Shown here piece by piece: positions 59,315-64,000 of a stretch of DNA of 64,000 nt. Source of the DNA: Natronospira sp. (GTDB taxonomy: Bacteria > Pseudomonadota > Gammaproteobacteria > Natronospirales > Natronospiraceae); NCBI GenBank assembly GCA_003558125.1, contig PWMQ01000073.1, positions 39,697 to 103,696 on the forward strand, read 5' to 3'. A program made the position numbers and the translations under genes. Each line of letters starts with the position of its first letter. Positions within the stretch are counted from its first letter, which is position 1. Below the pieces are notes generated by a model, which worked only from the letters and a program-made list of their open reading frames with translations, had not been told where the DNA came from and made no database searches.

Positions 59315-60042
59315 TGGAGATCGGCCTGCTGACTCTGGTTCTGGCGGCGGCCGCCGGGGCCCTGACCCTGCTCAACCCCTGTGTGCTGCCGTTGCTGCCG
59401 ATGCTGGCAGGTGCGGCTACCAGCCGTAACCGCCTGGGCCTGATCGGCCTGGGTGGCGGCATGGTGGTGGCCTTCACTGCCGTCGGCGTTCTGCTTGCCG
59501 GCGGCGGTGAACTGGCCGGACTCAGCGAACAGCAATGGCGCACCACCGCCGGGGTGCTGATGGTGCTGTTTGGCATTGTTCTGGTGAGCGCCCACCTGCA
59601 AAGCGGGTTTGCCGCAATCACCCAACGACTCAGTAGCGCCAGCCACGAACGCGCCAGCCGAATTCGAAGCGATCACCCGGCGGCCCAGTCAGCGGTGGGG
59701 CTGCTATTGGGCATTGCCTGGACTCCCTGCATCGGCCCGACCATCGGCGCCGCCATCGGCCTGGCGGCCACCGGCGAGAGTCTGGGGGCAGTCACGGTGG
59801 TCATGCTGGTCTTCAGCATTTTTGCAGTCCTGCCCCTGATCGGCATCGGCCTGGCCTCACAGGCAATGTTCATGCGCAATCGGGACAGGATGGCGAGGAT
59901 CGGCGAGATCGGCCGCAAGGTCATGGGTGCCAGCCTGCTTGCCATCGGCCTGCTGGTTCTTACCGGCTATGACAAGGTGCTGGAAACCTGGCTGCTGAAT
60001 ATCAGTCCGGACTGGCTGGTCCGGCTCACCACCAGCGTCTGA
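59314..60042 (+). CDS. ccdA: CcdA/DsbD-like transmembrane thiol-disulfide transporter
   Basis: A 242-residue membrane protein with about six hydrophobic segments of the CcdA/DsbD-beta family. Its two redox Cys are in LTLLNPCVLPLLPMLAG (helix 1) and GIAWTPCIGPTIGAAIG (helix 4). It passes electrons from cytoplasmic thioredoxin to the periplasmic thioredoxin-like protein encoded just before it. The start shares one base with that gene (TGATG). Its stop abuts the stop of the convergent ubiX, with no base between them. Confidence 0.9.
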   Translation: MEIGLLTLVLAAAAGALTLLNPCVLPLLPMLAGAATSRNRLGLIGLGGGMVVAFTAVGVLLAGGGELAGLSEQQWRTTAGVLMVLFGIVLVSAHLQSGFAAITQRLSSASHERASRIRSDHPAAQSAVGLLLGIAWTPCIGPTIGAAIGLAATGESLGAVTVVMLVFSIFAVLPLIGIGLASQAMFMRNRDRMARIGEIGRKVMGASLLAIGLLVLTGYDKVLETWLLNISPDWLVRLTTSV

Positions 60043-60663
60043 TCATCGCCCCCACCGGGCCAGCAAGTCATGTTCGACACCCAGGTGATCCAGGGTCCGG
60101 GCAACGACGAAATCGACCAGATCCTCGACCCGCTCGGGCTTGTGGTAGAAGCCCGGATTGGCCGGCAGGATAATCGCGCCCATGCGGGCCAGCCGCAGCA
60201 TGTTTTCCAGGTGAATCTCCGAGAAGGGAGTCTCCCGGATCACCAGCACCAGTCTGTGACGCTCCTTGAGCACCACATCGGCGGCCCGTTCGATCAGGCT
60301 GCGGCTGGCACCCATGGCAATATTGGAAACGGTGGCGGTGGTACAGGGACAGACCACCATCCGCCGGGGCGCACCCGAGCCACTGGCCGCTGCTGACGTC
60401 CATTCATCCTGGCCGTAGACCAGCAGACGATCTGACGTCACCCCGCTTCGCTCGGCCAGAAAACGACCCATATCCGCCTGGCGCCCGGGCAGGGAAAGAT
60501 CGGTTTCGGTGCCGATCACCACCTGGGCAGGCCGGGAAATCATCAGATGCACGCGATGGCCGGATCGCAGCAGGCAATCCAGCAGACGCAGACCATACTG
60601 GGCACCGGAGGCGCCGGTAAAAGCCAGACTGATGTCGTCGCGGTAGTCCCTGGACTCACTCAT
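60043..60663 (-). CDS. ubiX: Flavin prenyltransferase UbiX
   Basis: UbiX makes the prenylated FMN cofactor used by the decarboxylase UbiD in ubiquinone synthesis. The 206-residue protein begins ISLAFTGASGAQYGLRLLDCLL with the FMN-binding loop. It has MVVCPCTTATVSNIAMG, LVLVIRETPFSEIHLENMLRLARMGAIILPANPGFYHKP and DLVDFVVARTLDHLG. These cover the dimethylallyl phosphate and flavin sites. It overlaps mpl by eight bases. UbiD is not in this window. Confidence 0.95.
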   Translation of the reverse strand: MSESRDYRDDISLAFTGASGAQYGLRLLDCLLRSGHRVHLMISRPAQVVIGTETDLSLPGRQADMGRFLAERSGVTSDRLLVYGQDEWTSAAASGSGAPRRMVVCPCTTATVSNIAMGASRSLIERAADVVLKERHRLVLVIRETPFSEIHLENMLRLARMGAIILPANPGFYHKPERVEDLVDFVVARTLDHLGVEHDLLARWGR

Positions 60664-62059
60664 CAGCGGTTTCTCCCCGTGTTTCTCGCAATGCTGTCAG
60701 CAGCCTGCCATGAATCCCCTCGAAGCCGCCATTACTCATGATGGCAACCTGATCGCCAGCCTGCAGCTCGGAGGCGAGTCGATCCAGTAGCGCGTCGGTG
60801 TCCCTTGCCACCGTCAGCTTCTCGCCCAGACTTGCTTCCAGCGCCTCTCCGGCCCAATCGAGTTGAGACGGCACGTAGAGGTAGATACGGTCTGCCCCGG
60901 CCAAGGCTTCGGGCAAGGCATCCCGGTGCGCGCCCATGCGCATGCTATTGGAGCGGGGCTCGAGAATCGCGACCCGACGGCCGGCCGGCAGGGCAGCCAG
61001 CGTCTTGGCAATGGCAGTGGGGTGATGGGCGAAATCGTCATAAAGCGCAATGCCGGACACCTCACCAATCGCCTCCAGCCGACGCTTCATGCCGCGGAAT
61101 TCGCCCAGGGCCTCAATGGCCACCGACGGCGCCACCCCGGCATGGCGGGCAGCGGCAATGGCGGCCAAGCCATTCTGGGCGTTGTGTTCCCCGCGCATCT
61201 GCCAGCGCAATCGCCCAACTCGTTCACCGGCCACGTGCACATCAAATGCCGTCCAGCCCGAATCGGGCTCGGTGGCCGTCACGCCCTCCCGCTCATCGCC
61301 CAGATGCAGCACCGGCGTCCAACAGCCCATCTCCAGAACTTCATCCAGGGCCGGGCAATCCCGAGGGCGAATGAGCAGGCCACTGCCGGGCACGGTTCTC
61401 ACCAGATGGTGAAATTGACGCTGGATGGCGGCAAGATCGGGAAAGATATCGGCATGATCGTATTCCAGATTGTTCATGACCAGGGTGCGGGGCCGGTAGT
61501 GAACGAACTTGGAGCGCTTGTCGAAAAAGGCACTGTCGTACTCATCGGCCTCAATCACGAAGAAAGGGCTTTGACCCAGCCGCGCAGAGACCGGGAAGTT
61601 GCCCGGCATGCCGCCAATGAGAAACCCGGGGCTGAGCCCCGCGTACTCGAGAATCCAGGCCACCATGCCGGCGGTCGTGGTCTTGCCGTGGGTCCCCGAG
61701 ATGGCAATCACCCAACGCTCCCGCAAGACCTCCCGTGCCAGCCAGTCGGGGCCGGAGGTGTAGGGAATACGACTTTCCAGCAGCGCTTCCACCACCGGGT
61801 TCCCTCGCGACAGGGCATTGCCCACCACGACCTGATCCGGTGCGGGGTCCAACTGGGCTGGATCCCAACCCTCGGTCAAATCAATACCGAGCGCCGCCAA
61901 CTGATCGCTCATGGGCGGATACACGTTCTTATCGGCGCCGCTAACGCGCCAGCCCAGCTCACGGGCCAGGGCAGCCAAACCGCCCATGAATGTGCCGCAG
62001 GCTGCCAACAGATGAAAGTGACGCCCTTGGTTCTGATCAGAGTTCTGGTGGGAAGACAT
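60656..62059 (-). CDS. mpl: UDP-N-acetylmuramate-tripeptide ligase Mpl
   Basis: Mpl attaches recycled tripeptide L-Ala-D-Glu-meso-DAP to UDP-MurNAc. The 467-residue Mur-ligase protein has the N-terminal UDP domain (FHLLAACGTFMGGLAALARELG), the ATP site IAISGTHGKTTTAGMVAWIL, the central FVIEADEYDSAFFDKRSKFVHY typical of Mpl, and a C-terminal YDDFAHHPTAIAKTLAAL block. Length and the DEYDSAFFDKRSKF motif separate it from MurC. It overlaps ubiX downstream and ends a short operon that begins with a small membrane protein gene. Confidence 0.95.
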   Translation of the reverse strand: MSSHQNSDQNQGRHFHLLAACGTFMGGLAALARELGWRVSGADKNVYPPMSDQLAALGIDLTEGWDPAQLDPAPDQVVVGNALSRGNPVVEALLESRIPYTSGPDWLAREVLRERWVIAISGTHGKTTTAGMVAWILEYAGLSPGFLIGGMPGNFPVSARLGQSPFFVIEADEYDSAFFDKRSKFVHYRPRTLVMNNLEYDHADIFPDLAAIQRQFHHLVRTVPGSGLLIRPRDCPALDEVLEMGCWTPVLHLGDEREGVTATEPDSGWTAFDVHVAGERVGRLRWQMRGEHNAQNGLAAIAAARHAGVAPSVAIEALGEFRGMKRRLEAIGEVSGIALYDDFAHHPTAIAKTLAALPAGRRVAILEPRSNSMRMGAHRDALPEALAGADRIYLYVPSQLDWAGEALEASLGEKLTVARDTDALLDRLASELQAGDQVAIMSNGGFEGIHGRLLTALRETRGETADE

Positions 62060-62564
62060 AAAAGGTCGCCGTGATATTGATTAACGTATAAGCCAGTGAC
62101 AGAAGCAGTGCCCGTGCCATTGACCAATCCAGGGCATGTCTAAGGATATGGGCCAGAAGAGCAATACTCCAGAATACCAGGGCCAGACTGGCCACCACCG
62201 CCAGGTCCAGCAACAGACCACCATTGTTCTCCGGGGATACCAGCACGGTAGCAAGTGGCATCCCCATCAGATTCAGCCAGGCGCCGCACAACCAGATCGC
62301 TTGCAGTGACTGCGGCAGGCGACTCTGTCGCCCGGTAAATCCGAGCACCAGCCAGATAAAGCCCAGAGTCAAGGCGAGGTCCAGCAACAACAAGGCGGGC
62401 AGCGGATGATCCAGGGCGCGCAGATGCAACAGCACGGCGCCGGAAATCACGTAGACGCAGCCCGCCATCAAGGTCCAGGCCGTATCTGAAGGAAGATCCT
62501 GCGGACCCTGGCGGAAGACAAGGATTTGCCACCCCTTCAGGAACCAGTGCTTGATCCAGGCCAT
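62037..62564 (-). CDS. Membrane protein of unknown function
   Basis: This 175-residue protein has about five hydrophobic segments (roughly residues 30-47, 54-73, 84-103, 116-135, 145-170) and a short basic N-terminus (MAWIKHWFLKGWQILVFRQG). I do not recognise a family or catalytic motif. The ATG at 62564 has GGAG seven bases upstream. The last 23 bases overlap the start of mpl, so the two genes are probably translated from one message; a cell-wall-related role is only a guess from position. Confidence 0.7.
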   Translation of the reverse strand: MAWIKHWFLKGWQILVFRQGPQDLPSDTAWTLMAGCVYVISGAVLLHLRALDHPLPALLLLDLALTLGFIWLVLGFTGRQSRLPQSLQAIWLCGAWLNLMGMPLATVLVSPENNGGLLLDLAVVASLALVFWSIALLAHILRHALDWSMARALLLSLAYTLINITATFYVFPPEL

Positions 62565-62641
62565 CGACAGTCTCCGCCACCGAGATAAAACACCGCATGC
62601 TACCATTCTCGCCTTACGGACAAGAGCGAAAGGCCACCGAA

Positions 62642-63790
62642 ATGACAGAAACCGAATACATCGACAGCCCTGAGCAGCTTGCCGCTTTCGTTGCCGGCAT
62701 CCGCGAATGGGATTGGCTGGCGGTGGACACCGAATTCATCCGGGAAGACAGCTACTGGCCCGAGCTCTGCCTTGTTCAGGTGGCGGCCGGCGACCGCCTG
62801 GCCTGCATCGACCCCCTGCAACTGGACGAGGCCGGCATGGCGCCTCTCCGTGACCTGATGCTGGACCCTGCCAAATTGAAGGTCTTCCATGCCGCCCGGC
62901 AGGATCTGGAGGTTTTCTTCCACTGCTGGCAAGCCGTGCCGGCACCGGTGTTCGATACCCAGATTGCCGCGGCGATGCTGGGCCATGGGGACCAGGTTGG
63001 CTACGCCCGTCTGGTACAGGTTGTGTGCGGCAAGGAACTGGCCAAGGGCCATACCCGCACGGATTGGCGCGCCCGCCCCCTGTCACCGGAGGCGATCGAA
63101 TACGCCGCGGATGATGTGCGCTACCTGGGCCCAGTCTTCGAACACCTACGGCAGGGACTGGTCAACAGTGGGCGAATGGAGTGGCTGGAGGAAGAGTTCC
63201 AATCCCTGACCGATCCGGCTCTCTACCTGCCCGATCCGGATAATGCCTGGAAGCGGGTCAAGGGTTACCGAAAGCTCAAACCCCGGCAAGTGGCCGTACT
63301 GGTCAGCCTGGCACGATGGCGTGAGGAGGAAGCACTCGCCCGCAATCGGCCACGCCGCTGGATACTGAAGGACCAAGCCATGATTGACCTCGCCCGACGG
63401 CCGCCCAAACAGGCCAGCGACATGGAGGACATGCGCGATGTCCCCGATGCGGTACGCCGCCGCCATGGCGACAAGATCGTTGCGGCGGCAGAGGCTGGCT
63501 TGCAAGAGCCACCACCGGCGTTGGCCGATACACCCGAGCGTCTCAGCCCGGCTCAGGAGGCGCTGGTCGATGCGATGATGGCCGTGCTTCGCGCCCGCTG
63601 CGCCGATCACGACATGAGTCCTGCGCAGGTGGCAACCCGCAAACAACTGGAGGCGCTGGTCCGTGGGGAGCGGGACCTGCCGTTGCTCAAGGGCTGGCGA
63701 GCTGCCATGGCGGGCCGCGACCTGGAGTCTCTGCTTCGTGGGGATCTGAAGCTGGCCGTATCAGCAGGGCGACTGGTCTTCGAGAAATAG
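62642..63790 (+). CDS. rnd: Ribonuclease D
   Basis: RNase D trims 3' ends of tRNA and other small RNAs. The 382-residue protein has the DEDD exonuclease domain: AVDTEFIRED (Asp29, Glu31), VFHAARQDLEVFFHCW and YAADDVRYLGPVFEHL. HRDC-like helical domains follow, for example PRQVAVLVSLARWREEEALARNRPRRWILKD. The length matches the bacterial family. The ATG at 62642 is supported by the start of the conserved sequence; the reading from 62597 only adds a leader. It is divergent from the membrane protein and mpl operon and ends in a hairpin. Confidence 0.96.
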   Translation: MTETEYIDSPEQLAAFVAGIREWDWLAVDTEFIREDSYWPELCLVQVAAGDRLACIDPLQLDEAGMAPLRDLMLDPAKLKVFHAARQDLEVFFHCWQAVPAPVFDTQIAAAMLGHGDQVGYARLVQVVCGKELAKGHTRTDWRARPLSPEAIEYAADDVRYLGPVFEHLRQGLVNSGRMEWLEEEFQSLTDPALYLPDPDNAWKRVKGYRKLKPRQVAVLVSLARWREEEALARNRPRRWILKDQAMIDLARRPPKQASDMEDMRDVPDAVRRRHGDKIVAAAEAGLQEPPPALADTPERLSPAQEALVDAMMAVLRARCADHDMSPAQVATRKQLEALVRGERDLPLLKGWRAAMAGRDLESLLRGDLKLAVSAGRLVFEK

Positions 63791-63815
63791 TCCGCCTGGC
63801 AAGGCGGCAGGCCTG

Positions 63816-63845
63816 AGGGCCGGCAATGCCGGCCCTTCCTCGTTT
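63816..63845 (+). terminator. GC-rich hairpin after rnd
   Basis: A perfect nine-base stem (63816-63824 with 63828-63836) with a three-base AAT loop begins 26 bases past the rnd stop. It is followed by TCCTCGTTT, a weak U-tract, so it may serve both rnd and the convergent gene at the right edge. Confidence 0.6.
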
Positions 63846-63850
63846 CCGCA

Positions 63851-64000
63851 TCAGCGGCGAAGGCCGCGCTTTTTCTTGGAAGCCTTCTTCTTGGAGGCCT
63901 TCTTCTTGGAGGCCTTCTTCTTGGAAGCCTTCTTCTTGGAGGCCTTCTTCTTGGAGGCCTTCTTCTTGGAGGCCTTCTTCTTGGAGGCCTTCTTCTTGGA
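63851..64000 (-). CDS. C-terminal end of a Lys/Ala/Ser-rich protein, SKKKA repeats (partial)
   Basis: The gene is cut by the window edge, so only its last 49 codons are seen on the minus strand. They encode eight copies of the pentapeptide SKKKA and then SKKKRGLRR before a TGA at 63853-63851. Such tails occur in histone-H1-like and AlgP-type DNA-binding proteins and also as appended tails of other nucleic-acid-binding proteins. The body of the protein lies outside, so the family cannot be decided. The very basic composition predicts DNA or RNA binding. Confidence 0.75.
   Translation of the reverse strand, partial: SKKKASKKKASKKKASKKKASKKKASKKKASKKKASKKKASKKKRGLRR
63881..64000 (-). repeat. 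15-base tandem repeat coding for SKKKA
   Basis: Eight in-frame copies of a 15-base unit (TCCAAGAAGAAGGCC on the minus strand) run to the window edge. Two copies carry GCT instead of GCC for Ala. The array probably continues beyond the window and is prone to copy-number change. Confidence 0.93.

Overview
The window is a GC-rich, densely packed bacterial chromosome segment carrying about 65 protein genes. No rRNA, tRNA, CRISPR array, insertion sequence or prophage was recognised. Gene content and order point to a gammaproteobacterium: lpoA-yraN-diaA, petABC-sspA-sspB, ibaG-murA, and a chain of antiporter-kdsD-kdsC-lptC-lptA-lptB-rpoN-hpf-ptsN-rapZ-HPr all match arrangements known from that class. 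A Gram-negative envelope is certain, given LPS export, KDO synthesis and lipoproteins with lipoboxes. Aerobic respiration is implied by cytochrome bc1. Many proteins are acid-rich, which would suit a halophilic or haloalkaliphilic lineage (Ectothiorhodospira- or Natronospira-like), but that placement is inference.

Layout. 1-5.1 kb: cell-wall activator lpoA, yraN, diaA, an FAD-linked oxidase and a membrane methyltransferase-like protein (+). 5.1-8.9 kb: petABC with sspA and sspB (-). 9.2-10.3 kb: DegS-like protease (+). 10.4-15.2 kb: ibaG, murA, hisG, hisD, hisC (-). 15.4-25.6 kb: one long + strand run for cation exchange, KDO, LPS transport, sigma-54, hibernation factor and a phosphotransferase relay (PtsN, RapZ, HPr, EI). 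25.7-26.4 kb: an orphan ParA-type ATPase.

26.4-32.8 kb (-): a tightly coupled acylase, sialidase-fold lipoprotein, sensor kinase and response regulator, the least ordinary operon here. 33.0-34.6 kb (+): an AIG2-like protein, a MAPEG protein and a heme-oxygenase-like protein. 34.6-40.6 kb (-): pyk, pgk, gap and tkt, a central carbon block. 40.8-46.1 kb: a glycosyltransferase, then a SAM-related group (SAM hydroxide adenosyltransferase, thioesterase, ahcY with an SAH riboswitch, metK). 46.3-53.7 kb: a redoxin, a 981-residue beta-propeller lipoprotein with a poly-Asp linker, an O-methyltransferase, cpdA with a class II aldolase, and a TraB/GumN protein.

54.1-63.8 kb: rubredoxin, thiD, thiE, hemL, a secreted amidohydrolase, a thioredoxin/CcdA pair, ubiX, mpl, a small membrane protein and rnd. 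The right edge cuts through a gene whose product ends in SKKKA repeats.

Coupling is tight: many neighbours overlap by 1-4 bases (petA/petB/petC, hisG/hisD/hisC, kdsD/kdsC/lptC, lptA/lptB, acylase/lipoprotein, cpdA/aldolase, thioredoxin/ccdA). Two convergent pairs have no intergenic base at all. The best regulatory finding is the SAH riboswitch before ahcY. The best candidates for new biology are the acylase-lipoprotein-kinase operon, the heme-oxygenase-like protein with Arg at the likely heme-ligand position, and the 14-repeat lipoprotein.
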